Source: Ferruginibacter sp. | GTDB taxonomy: Bacteria > Bacteroidota > Bacteroidia > Chitinophagales > Chitinophagaceae | DNA: 64,000 nt | Reading direction: 5' to 3' | Assembly (NCBI RefSeq): GCF_014377975.1 | Contig: NZ_JACMOO010000171.1 | Span: 1 to 64,000, forward strand | Shown: in pieces, positions 51,140-60,478 of the stretch | Numbering within the stretch: the first letter of the stretch is position 1 | Layout of the letters: the number at the start of each line of letters is the position of its first letter | Notes under the pieces: model-generated | What the model was told of the DNA's origin: nothing | The model's input: only the letters and a program-made list of their open reading frames with translations | Database searches by the model: none | Program-made: the position numbers and the translations under genes

Positions 51140-51650
51140 AAAGTTCCCCGTAAAAACGAAGCGATAGTTTTTTACAAACGCCGGTTAGCGGTACAATCAA
51201 CAATAAAAAGTTCTTTAACTGTTAACCCATGCATGCGGCTGTACGGCAAAAAACTGGAGTAACATTGAATTAGTTGATAATATAACGCGTCAAAAACTCC
51301 ATATTACCATTACGTAGCCCATCTTCTTTGCAACGCTTTGCGAAAGACTTTTGTAAGTATACATGGTTAAGCTTGCCCCTTATACCCCAAGCCCCTTGCA
51401 GGTTTCAGCCTTTAAATCGCAACAGTTATATATACCATACATGATTGTGACAAAGTGAGGCTAATTCTTAAAAGTCTTATAATAGTGGTCGCTTTTCTTT
51501 TCTGCAATCAATTCCTCAAAGGTCAACTTATCTACCAATTGTAATAGCTGATTTAAAATCGGCTGACTATCTAATTTTACCTACAAATATTTGCTCAGAT
51601 TGTTTTGTTTTCGCAAACTCAAATTACAAAATGGATAGGTAGTTTTGGCT
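51140..51650 (-). pseudogene. decayed IS4-like (DUF4372-type) transposase, N-terminal part
   Basis: reverse-strand translation NLSKYL*VKLDSQPILNQLLQLVDKLTFEELIAEKKSDHYYKTFKN*PHFVTIMYGIYNCCDLKAETCKGLGV*... then frame-shifted HVYLQKSFAKRCKEDGLRNGNMEFLTRYIIN and TVKELFIVDCTANRRL; multiple stops and shifts. Confidence 0.7.
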
Positions 51651-51701
51651 ACCTACTTTTTTAAGACTTTTTCTTAACTTTTTTTTGTCGTCTAGAGGTG
51701 A

Positions 51702-51903
51702 AAAACTTTATTAATAATCCAGGTAGATATTGAAAGTAAAGAAGGAATAAAGATTGTAAAAAACTATGAAGTTACTTGAACTCCACCCTTAGTTTTTTTA
51801 CCCCTGATGGAAAGGTTATTAATAAATTAGGGGGTTACCAAACAAGGCAGAATTAAGAGCCCTGTCAAACGCAATTTTATTAGTAAGCGAGTCAATAAAC
51901 AGT
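51702..51903 (+). pseudogene. possible decayed thioredoxin-like gene
   Basis: shifting frames read KNFIN / IQVDIESKEGIKIVKNYEVT / STLSFFTPDGKVINKLGGYQT / KAELRALSNAILLVSESINS, a thioredoxin-like middle/C-terminal pattern. Confidence 0.5.
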
Positions 51904-51946
51904 TGAGTGATCATTTTTGATTAATTTTATTTAAATATTAAAACGT

Positions 51947-52468
51947 ATGCGATTACTTTTCATTGTGTTTTCTTTATTGGTTATAAATACGCTAACTGCC
52001 CAAAAAGCTGATTCTTTATTTTTAGATGCTGCCATTACCAAATTACAAAATTCAAAAGAATACACATTGAAAGTGGCTACGGAGATGCCAGAAGAAAAAT
52101 ATGGCTTTAAGCCTGTGCCAGGAGAAATGAGCTTTGGTGAACAACTGCTGCATATTGCAGCAAATTTGCGTTGGTTAACTTCATCTTATATTACCAACAG
52201 CAAAAGCCCTGTAATAAAACCGGCAACACCCATTCAGAAAAAAGAAGAAATCATACAGGTATTAAACAAAACGTATGATTTTGCAATTAGCGCATTAAAA
52301 TCGTTTGATGCAGCGCATTTAGCGGATACAGTTTCTTTTTTTGCAGGTACCAAAACCAAACTCCAGATAATTAATCTTATCAGCGATCACCAGACACATC
52401 ACCGGGCGCAGCTGATTGTGTATTTAAGATTGAACGGCATTAAACCACCGGAATATATAGGATGGTAA
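51947..52468 (+). CDS. DinB family protein, secreted
   Basis: signal peptide; MSFGEQLLHIAANLRWLTSSYI, LISDHQTHHRAQLIVYLRLNGIKPPEY. Confidence 0.9.
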   Translation: MRLLFIVFSLLVINTLTAQKADSLFLDAAITKLQNSKEYTLKVATEMPEEKYGFKPVPGEMSFGEQLLHIAANLRWLTSSYITNSKSPVIKPATPIQKKEEIIQVLNKTYDFAISALKSFDAAHLADTVSFFAGTKTKLQIINLISDHQTHHRAQLIVYLRLNGIKPPEYIGW

Positions 52469-52740
52469 TAAAATTGCACCCTAGCTAAATTTGAACACAG
52501 CTTTTAAAAAATCTGATTCAACTTTTTATTTGCTTTGCCTGCCACTTCAATTAATGCACCAATATTTTCCGGCTGCTGGGTATCAATTAAATAACGTTTT
52601 CCGCTGTCAATAATTTACTTTTAATGATGTGAAGTTATTAGGAAAAACAAGAATTTTTTATTTTATGAATACCGCTTATCAAAATCCAATCATGTAAAAG
52701 AATGATAAAAAAAATGCAGAAAATTTGGCGGAGAGATTAA

Positions 52741-53067
52741 TTAAGCAGTCTTTGATTTGTCCTTTATTTTTTTTACTGTTGAATACACACCATAGACAAC
52801 CATAGCCGCTATAAAAATATACACCCATACCGGAATATTTTTACCAACAATAATCAGGTATAGATAGGCGGATACAAAACATAATCCGGTTAGCAATACG
52901 GGTATTACAAAAGGCTTTTTATTCCGTATATTTTTCACCGTCCAGCCAAGGCAAAGAAAAAAAAACGGGATAGCCGCAATATAAATTCCACCAAATATGT
53001 ATGGATTAACACAATACTTTGTACCAAGGCTTAAAAACCATTCTTTAAAAATCTCCCACCATCCCAT
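52741..53067 (-). CDS. small membrane protein, hypothetical
   Basis: 108 aa, about 3 TM segments; co-oriented with the FAD oxidoreductase gene. Confidence 0.65.
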   Translation of the reverse strand: MGWWEIFKEWFLSLGTKYCVNPYIFGGIYIAAIPFFFLCLGWTVKNIRNKKPFVIPVLLTGLCFVSAYLYLIIVGKNIPVWVYIFIAAMVVYGVYSTVKKIKDKSKTA

Positions 53068-53091
53068 AACATTATTTTTTAGAGTACGATA

Positions 53092-54525
53092 TTATACAAA
53101 TCGAAAAAGGAATTTCAACAATTTCTTTAAAGCGCCGGTTAACTGCTTTTCTTTATGTTTTACGATGATCATTTGATTTACACGGGATGCAACCGGGTAT
53201 GGGTAAATTTTATTGAAAATATCATTAATACTAAGGCCCTTTACATTTGCAAGAATTAATTCCTGTACCAGTTCGCCGGCATTTGGTGCAACCATACTGC
53301 CACCTAATATTTTTTCTTTTTTAAATAATCCTCCCTTGCTTATGTAAAGCACTAATTTACTATATTGATAACTGTCAACAATAGCCCGGTCATCTTCATC
53401 AAAGTTCATCGCCAGTTTTTCAAAGGAAATATTTCTTTTCAATAATACTTTTTCGCTTAATCCAAATGTAGCCACTTCGGGGTCGGTAAAGGTTACCCAC
53501 GACATGTAATCGTTATTCAATTTCTTTTTTAATGGCGAAAAGAAATTATTCAGCAACAACCTTGCTTGTTGCTCGGCAGCATGGGAAAACATCAGCGAGC
53601 CTGAAACATCTCCACATGTATATACGTGCTTATTGGTAGTTTGTAAATATTTATTAACTACAATTTTATCATCCTTTACCTGTATTCCTGCCTGTTCAAG
53701 CCCTAAATCTTTTAAAACAATTTTTCTTCCTACAGCAACAAAAACCGCATCAAAACTTTGTTTAAAATTGGTTCCGTCTTTTTGTTGAATGATGGCCTCA
53801 TTGGCATTTGTAAATTCTTTTACTTCAGCATTAAGATGGAAGGTAATTCCTTCTTCTATTAGTTGCTCCATTAGTATGCTGCCCATTTCATTTGCATCGT
53901 GTGGAAGAATAACTTCACCGCTATGAATGATGGTGACCTGTATGCCTAAACGATTTAGAGCTTGACCAATTTCAATACCGATAGGGCCACCACCTGCAAC
54001 CAGCATCCTTGCAGGCATATCGTTGAGGGCAAAAATAGTTTCATTATTGAACTGTCTTACTTTTTCAATTCCCGGCACAGTTAAAGCTGCAGGCCTTGAG
54101 CCTGTGGCCAATACTATTTTTTTTGCAGTATATATTTCTTCTCCCACCTTAACAGCCGAGGACGAACTAAAATAAGCCTTGCCTAAAACAACATCAAGCC
54201 CTTCCTTTCGCAAATAATCAGCATTCTCATGTCTGCGTATAATGGCTTGCTTAGACAATACATATTCAATGGCTTTATTAAAATCAGGTTTGCCGGAAAT
54301 GGTATAACCAAAAAGCTTGGCCTGTTTGGCCTTGTGCATCAGCCGGGATACATGAATCAATGCTTTGCTGGGTACACATCCATAATTCAGGCAATCACCG
54401 CCAATATGTTCATCGGTTTTATCAATCAAAAGAGTTTTAAGACCAACCCTGGCCATAAAAAGTGAAATGCCAAGGCCGCCGGAACCTGCGCCTATCACAA
54501 TAATATCGTACTTATTTTCTTTCAT
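53092..54525 (-). CDS. NAD(P)/FAD-dependent disulfide oxidoreductase, mercuric reductase-like (no HMA domain)
   Basis: IVIGAGSGGLGISLFMARVG, GGDCLNYGCVPSKALIHVS (CxxxxC), ATGSRPAALTVPG, NKHVYTCGDVSG. Confidence 0.9.
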   Translation of the reverse strand: MKENKYDIIVIGAGSGGLGISLFMARVGLKTLLIDKTDEHIGGDCLNYGCVPSKALIHVSRLMHKAKQAKLFGYTISGKPDFNKAIEYVLSKQAIIRRHENADYLRKEGLDVVLGKAYFSSSSAVKVGEEIYTAKKIVLATGSRPAALTVPGIEKVRQFNNETIFALNDMPARMLVAGGGPIGIEIGQALNRLGIQVTIIHSGEVILPHDANEMGSILMEQLIEEGITFHLNAEVKEFTNANEAIIQQKDGTNFKQSFDAVFVAVGRKIVLKDLGLEQAGIQVKDDKIVVNKYLQTTNKHVYTCGDVSGSLMFSHAAEQQARLLLNNFFSPLKKKLNNDYMSWVTFTDPEVATFGLSEKVLLKRNISFEKLAMNFDEDDRAIVDSYQYSKLVLYISKGGLFKKEKILGGSMVAPNAGELVQELILANVKGLSINDIFNKIYPYPVASRVNQMIIVKHKEKQLTGALKKLLKFLFRFV

Positions 54526-54687
54526 GCTTGTTTTTATTTAGCAACATTTTTACTATTCCCAATGGGCTGGTGATTTTTTTAAAGCTGTTAACGGCTTTTG
54601 TTAGGAAGTAGCAGACACACCAGCAAAATTGATGCAGAAAAATTACCTGTGTTTTGTAAACCCCATTCACCTCCAGGCTTTTTGATT

Positions 54688-54880
54688 TAAATAGCCTTTG
54701 CTTTAAAAAACGCTGCTATTGCAATCGTATCATCGCTACTGCCTCCATCACAAACAATAATTTCAGCAATCTGCTTACAGTCGGGTACGGTACTAAAAAA
54801 GAAAGTAAGGTCGGTAAAGTAGTTGGCTCATTAAGTACAGGAATAATGATACTGATAGTACAAGGCTCAATTCATTTTTT
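54688..54880 (-). pseudogene. decayed glycosyltransferase family 2 N-terminal fragment (resembles the TIGR04283 arsenosugar-type family)
   Basis: reverse strand: IEPCTISIIIPVLNEPTTLPTLLSF then (one T short in a T-run) FSTVPDCKQIAEIIVCDGGSSDDTIAIAAFFKAKAI*. Confidence 0.68.
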
Positions 54881-54901
54881 TAAGTTATTATTGCGGGTAT
54901 T

Positions 54902-55714
54902 TTATTCCTCAAATTTAGCCAGTTCGGCAGCCCAGTCGTACATCTTAAATTTAACAGAATAACCTTCCACATCCTTTTGAAGTTTTTCTTTAATGATTTT
55001 TCTAATTCCTTTTTTACCACCAAAGCCGGCAATAAACCAGCTCATTATTTTTGTAACCCTTACTTGTTTTTTAGTATCATCAAATTCAGTTTCTGAATGA
55101 AGGAATGATTTTGTAGCTTTATCTAACTGTTTATTAATATTTTCATACGTATAAAAAGCAATAGGCGGACAGCTTTTTGCTCCGCAGTTCAATGCAAAAT
55201 GTATACGGTAATCAATTTTTGAAACGGCTAATTGCTTTATCAATTTACCGGGAAAGAATTTTGGCAGGTATCCTCTACTTAATTTTTAACGGTATCTTCT
55301 TAAAATACCATGTTCAATATCGTCCAAACTAAATTTAGTTTTCGCAATGGTTATAAGTTTCCCTGTAAATATTTCAGGCATTGTTTTTTTCTCCCTGGTG
55401 GCTAAAATCTGAAACCAGGCGTTGTACATATTTATCCAGAAGGTTTTAATAGCCTCATCATTATTTAATCCTTCAATCAAATGTTTCGGATCGGCAGTTG
55501 CCAATACTGCTTCAATTTCTTTTGTGTCTGCGTCGGTTTTAACATTGTATAACAACTTTTCGGAGAGCTTTTATCAATGCAGTATTAGGCATAGCTTCAG
55601 TAATTTTTTTTTGAATGGGCAATGCGTAAATAAACCCTGTCGAAAGACAAATCATCGCAATTATGCACAAACATTTTGTTATTTGTAAAAATCTTTTCCT
55701 AAAAGAAATTATCA
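54902..55714 (-). pseudogene. DUF547-family secreted protein, disrupted by a frameshift near 55565 and an in-frame TAA at 55286-55288
   Basis: Three pieces: MIISFRKRFLQITKCLCIIAMICLSTGFIYALPIQKKITEAMPNTALIKAL / EKLLYNVKTDAD...SLDDIEHGILRRYR* / KLSRGYLPKFFPGKLIKQLAVSKIDYRIHFALNCGAKSCPPIAFY...; pieces 2 and 3 share a frame across the TAA. Confidence 0.82.
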
Positions 55715-55990
55715 TTTTTGTAGATTGGAGAAGTTATAATAATTAATGGTGACAAAAATACCTGCCATTCCTTACACAATAGCTTGTATAATTTTAAAAA
55801 TGATTGAATGTTTTAGATTTTGCTTGATTTGCCCGGCTTTAAAATTAGTACAGATCTTGTAAATTTTGAAGTTGTATATACTAATTTTAAAAGGGCTGTC
55901 ACGTTGTGTAATCCCTGATTTTTACTGTGGCCGCAAAAGAGTTTTGCTTAAATTTACCACCTTACAATAATACTTTTTAGTTTAATAGAT

Positions 55991-57301
55991 ATGGCTGAAA
56001 ATTTTTTTGATAAATTCAGGTTGCTGACTGAAAAAGAGGACTATCAAACCGTTAACACAAATATTGAAAATGGTGTAGTTTTCCGTGGCACAAATTTATG
56101 GGTTTTAATTTTTGCCATCTTTGTCGCATCGCTCGGATTAAATGTTAATTCTACAGCCGTTATCATCGGCGCCATGTTAATTTCTCCGCTGATGGGTCCA
56201 ATAATGGGTATTGGCTTCGGTATGGGTATCAACGATATTTCATTACTGCGAAAAGCCATTTATAATTTTCTTGTGGCTACTGGTGTTGCATTAGCTACTT
56301 CTACCATTTTCTTTCTGCTGTCGCCTATAAGCGATGCCCATTCTGAAATTCTTGCAAGAACATCTCCTAATATTTATGATGTACTGATTGCTTTTTTTGG
56401 TGGCCTCGCCGGAATACTGGCTACATCAAGCAGACATAAGGGAAATGTAATACCCGGTGTAGCCATTGCAACTGCCTTAATGCCGCCGCTTTGCACCGCA
56501 GGATATGGATTGGCAACTTTACAACTGAGTTTCTTCTTTGGAGCATTTTATCTTTTCATTATCAATACAGTATTTATAGCCCTGGCAACATTTATTTTTG
56601 TTCGGCTATTACATTTTCCACTAAAAGACTTGCATAGTGTACAATCTGAAAAAAGAGCCCGGCGGATAGTTTGGGTAATTGTTTTACTTACATTATTACC
56701 GAGTATTTATTTTGGATTTGACATCGTACAACAAAGCAAGTTTACTAAAAACGCCAATCATTTTATAAATAATGAAGCTCATTTTACCAATGATTATTTA
56801 TTGAACAAAAAAATTGATGCTAAAAACAAAAGTATTTCTTTGGTTTTTGGCGGTAAGGAAATTTTGCCAGCAGAAATACAACAACTTAAACTTCGGTTAA
56901 AGAATTATCAGTTAGACAGTTCGGCTCTGGAAGTAAAACAAGGATTTGCTTATTTAGCTGATAATAAAAATAATGAATCGAATGAGCAATTTAATCAGTT
57001 GACAAATGCTTTGGGGATGAAGGAAAAACAATTAAATCTGGTTCAATTGAAGTTTGACAGCATCCTTAACCAGCAAAAATTAAGTGTACAGATTTATTCT
57101 GAATTAAAAATTCAATATCCTCAATTAAAAAGAGCAATTATAGAACCATCCATAACCATTAATGATAGTTTGATGCAAACTAATACTTATTTAGTATTGC
57201 TAAACATGTCTGCAGGCCTGCCAAAAGCAGAAAAAAATAAATTAGAAAAGTGGTTAAAAGTAAGGCTTAACCAGGCTAACCTTAAACTAATATTTCAATA
57301 G
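55991..57301 (+). CDS. DUF389 family membrane protein
   Basis: NVNSTAVIIGAMLISPLMGPIMGIGFGMGINDISLL, GVAIATALMPPLCTAGYGLA. Confidence 0.92.
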   Translation: MAENFFDKFRLLTEKEDYQTVNTNIENGVVFRGTNLWVLIFAIFVASLGLNVNSTAVIIGAMLISPLMGPIMGIGFGMGINDISLLRKAIYNFLVATGVALATSTIFFLLSPISDAHSEILARTSPNIYDVLIAFFGGLAGILATSSRHKGNVIPGVAIATALMPPLCTAGYGLATLQLSFFFGAFYLFIINTVFIALATFIFVRLLHFPLKDLHSVQSEKRARRIVWVIVLLTLLPSIYFGFDIVQQSKFTKNANHFINNEAHFTNDYLLNKKIDAKNKSISLVFGGKEILPAEIQQLKLRLKNYQLDSSALEVKQGFAYLADNKNNESNEQFNQLTNALGMKEKQLNLVQLKFDSILNQQKLSVQIYSELKIQYPQLKRAIIEPSITINDSLMQTNTYLVLLNMSAGLPKAEKNKLEKWLKVRLNQANLKLIFQ

Positions 57302-57427
57302 TGATTACACTACTGTCCGGTAGATTTTTTATAAAAGTGGTAAAACGTAGTAATATCACACTTTTTGGCGGTTTTAATTATTTGACGATTTGAATTAAAA
57401 GTCGATTTTTTGCTATTAGATTTAGCA

Positions 57428-57640
57428 ATGAATTAAGGTAAATATATTTTCGCACAGTTATTTGAAACGGTTTATTGGTATGAATTTGATTTATGTGTCA
57501 GCCGCTACCAAGGTAACTTAGGTATAAAAACTTTTACCTGCTGGGAGCAATTTCTAGTAATGAGCTTTGCTCAATTCTGTTATCGGGAAAGTCTGAGAGA
57601 CATTGAATATTGCCTGGAAAGTATAGGGTCTAAATTATTA
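57428..57640 (+). pseudogene. IS4-like transposase N-terminal fragment (stop at codon 3)
   Basis: ATG at 57428: MN*GKYIFAQLFETVYWYEFDLCVSRYQGNLGIKTFTCWEQFLVMSFAQFCYRESLRDIEYCLESIGSKL; similarity appears to end about 57640. Confidence 0.75.
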
Positions 57641-57843
57641 CTCCTGGAACCTAAACAGCGCATGGAATATTTTCGCAGGCTATCGTATTTTATTGTCTTT
57701 TTAAATTCAGTCGCTACAAAGTTCAAAAGCTCCACATATCCCCGAAAGCCGTTTTTGGAATCATTCAATTTCTTCTCAATCAACAAATATTCTTCTGCAG
57801 TAATAACCGAAGGACTGCTCTGTTTTTTATACTTCTGTATCAT
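57640..57843 (-). pseudogene. helix-turn-helix transposase orfA fragment (IS630-type)
   Basis: reverse-strand SPSVITAEEYLLIEKKLNDSKNGFRGYVELLNFVATEFKKTIKYDSLRKYSMRCLGSRS; recognizable pattern ends near 57640. Confidence 0.6.
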
Positions 57844-57931
57844 TTTTAAACCGTCCTATTGGTAAATCGTACGCCATGTTTGTTCGTTACGGTGGTTTGC
57901 TGCCACTGCACAAATAATCTCTATTTTAGAA

Positions 57932-58114
57932 ATGCCAGCTGAAATTATTAATGATGTGCCGAAATTGAATGAGCAACTAAGCTGGTTTAAAGACATTCCG
58001 GTGGTATCCAATTTTACCCAACCGCAGTGTCTGGATAATTACTATCAGATGAAGATGGAAGTGACCCGGTTGATTATTGAGGAGGTGAAGAGCTTAAAGG
58101 CGGAGATAAATTGA
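57932..58114 (+). CDS. short ORF, hypothetical
   Basis: 60 aa ORF MPAEIINDVPKLNEQLSWFKDIPVV...; no recognised family. Confidence 0.3.
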   Translation: MPAEIINDVPKLNEQLSWFKDIPVVSNFTQPQCLDNYYQMKMEVTRLIIEEVKSLKAEIN

Positions 58115-58225
58115 AAGGTAGAATTCTGTTATTCAGATGGTAATTAGAAAGACAAAAGGGTTGTTAATACTCTATTAGACGCTTTTAGGATTATTGTTTT
58201 TTAATTGATACTTTATAAGTAATCT

Positions 58226-59254
58226 TCATTTTACAACAGGCCATCCATTTTTATAAATAATTCGTTTTATCAGCATCACTCGCCTGCTGCTGCCATTTTT
58301 ATTACCTGGATTTTTTCTACTTATCGCATGATAAGCAATCCATTTATTTCCTTTGCGGTCTTTAAAAATCGAATTGTGTCCCGGTGCCAGACAGGCGGTG
58401 TCTTGCTGCAGAATAACACTGCTGCCGGTTTTGTTGGTTTCGCCTAATCTTTGATATGGCCCCATGGCATTGTCAGACCTTGCAACCATTACGGCATAAT
58501 GTGCTTTTTCACCGCAACAATTATCACCGGAATAATAGAGATAATATTTACCAGCCTGGCAGTCTACCCATACTCCTTCCAACAATATGTTGTAGTCTTT
58601 TTCTTTGCCGGGCCAAACAAGATTTAATGCGGTTGTTCCGGTCCTGAAATTTTTCCAGTCGTTGGTAAGTTCCTGTACCTTGATGGGCTTAAAACCAGAC
58701 GCCCAGAACAATAATTTTTTCTTCGTTGCCGGATCTATCATTGCCATGGGATCTATATTTACAAAACCTTCTCCGCAAATAAGTGGACTGCCTTTATCAA
58801 TAAAAGGCCCTGCCGGCAAATCGGCAAAAGCAATACCAATACATTTACCCAGCAATGTATCATTGGTGGCAGATGAAAAAAACAATACATACTTTTTTAT
58901 GGATGCATCATACAAAACATGCGGCGCCCAAAAGCTGGAAGTGCTTTTGGCCCAGGTTGGTTTTTGTGAAAGTGCATCCCCTTCTGTTTTCCAGTTAAAC
59001 ATATCCGTAGAAGAAGCAACCTGGATGTTTAACAATTTGCCGTCCGGGGTTCCCTGTGTTGCATACGCATAAGATTTACCATTTGTTTTAATCACTGTGG
59101 GATCTGCAAAGTCACGATTTAAAACCGGATTCTACCAATTATTTTCAGTTGGCTTTTTGATTAACTGCTGCTGTTGCGCATCCAAAAACTGCATGTAAAT
59201 ATTTGCAATAATCAACCCGAAAAAATATTTATAACCCAAATATTTTAAAACCAT
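58226..59254 (-). pseudogene. GH43-family glycosidase interrupted by an in-frame TAG at codon 41 (59132-59134)
   Basis: ATG 59254: MVLKYLGYKYFFGLIIANIYMQFLDAQQQQLIKKPTENNW*NPVLNRDFADPTVIKTNGKSYAYAT...; same frame before and after the stop. Confidence 0.8.
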
Positions 59255-59259
59255 TTATC

Positions 59260-60345
59260 TTAAAAATCAATTTCTAATTTGACACACACTTTATTACCGG
59301 TACCCGATGGCAGTGTTAATATTTCTCCTTCTTTTACAGGAACACCAAAATTGGGCGAGCCATCTTTGTTCCAGGTAAACAGTTGGGCACGGGGAGAGCG
59401 AAAACCGCCACAACCCTGACCAGGCTTTGAATTTGCGTGATATAATATATAATCCTCTTTAGCATCCGGCGACTTGAAGAATGAATTATGACCAGGTGCA
59501 TACACCCTGTTTTCGATTGATTGTTTGAATACCGGCTGCAGTGACTTTTTCCAGGAGGCCGGATTCAACGGATCGCTTTTGGCACTTGCTGTAAGCATAC
59601 CCAGGGCATAAGAATCTGTCCAGCACCCACTGGCTGAATAGATGAGAAAAAGCTGATTTGCATGTGCCAGTACTTCGGGTCCTTCGTTTACATTTACCTG
59701 CGGTGGGTTATTAGCATCATGCAATGCGCCGATGGTTTCCCAAGGCAATTCAGGGCTTGATAATTTTACCCTTACACCAATAACCGTCCAGGGATTTTTC
59801 ATTTTGGCGATGTATATATTTTGCTGGCCGTTTACATCTGCTTCCCAACCCGACCAGATAAAATACAATTGCTTGTTGTGTTGAAACAAAGAACCATCAA
59901 TACTCCATTTATCATCCGGCGTAGCCAGTTTGCCTTTCAGTATCCACTTCCCTTTTAACGGATCAGCCGAACTGTTTTGCAATACCCAAAGCCGGTGATT
60001 TATATTTTTACCACTGTCTGCCGCAAAATAAATATACCATTTGCCTTGTAAAAAATGAATTTCAGGTGCCCACAATTCTTTGGAATATGGCCCGGTTGCC
60101 GGCGGGGTAAATACCACTTTTTTCTCCGCAGTTTTTAACCGGGCAATATTATCGGTTTTCCAAATGGTAATATTGCGGCCTGTTGTGTTGGTGTAATAAT
60201 AAAAGCCATCTTTATAAATGCACCATGGGTCGGCACCGCCGGGCAGTAGCGGATTGCTAAAAGTTTTTTGTGTCTGTGCAAAAACAATGGTTAACAAACA
60301 ACAAAAAAGTATCGTACTAAATATAAGGTGCTTTATTATTTTCAT
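59260..60345 (-). CDS. GH43-family glycosidase (arabinan-type)
   Basis: signal peptide; NPLLPGGADPWCIYKDGFYYYTNT, ELWAPEIHFLQGKWYIYFA, NEGPEVLAHANQLFLIYSASG, YAPGHNSFF. Confidence 0.88.
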   Translation of the reverse strand: MKIIKHLIFSTILFCCLLTIVFAQTQKTFSNPLLPGGADPWCIYKDGFYYYTNTTGRNITIWKTDNIARLKTAEKKVVFTPPATGPYSKELWAPEIHFLQGKWYIYFAADSGKNINHRLWVLQNSSADPLKGKWILKGKLATPDDKWSIDGSLFQHNKQLYFIWSGWEADVNGQQNIYIAKMKNPWTVIGVRVKLSSPELPWETIGALHDANNPPQVNVNEGPEVLAHANQLFLIYSASGCWTDSYALGMLTASAKSDPLNPASWKKSLQPVFKQSIENRVYAPGHNSFFKSPDAKEDYILYHANSKPGQGCGGFRSPRAQLFTWNKDGSPNFGVPVKEGEILTLPSGTGNKVCVKLEIDF

Positions 60346-60478
60346 ACCTGTAATATTATAATTAGCAATCCATTATTTTTTCTGAATTTTTATACAGATT
60401 GGTTGTATAAACTTTCCGTTGTTGCCGTACAGTAGATGGAAAAGATAACTAATTGTATGAATAAGGAAAATATTGCGT

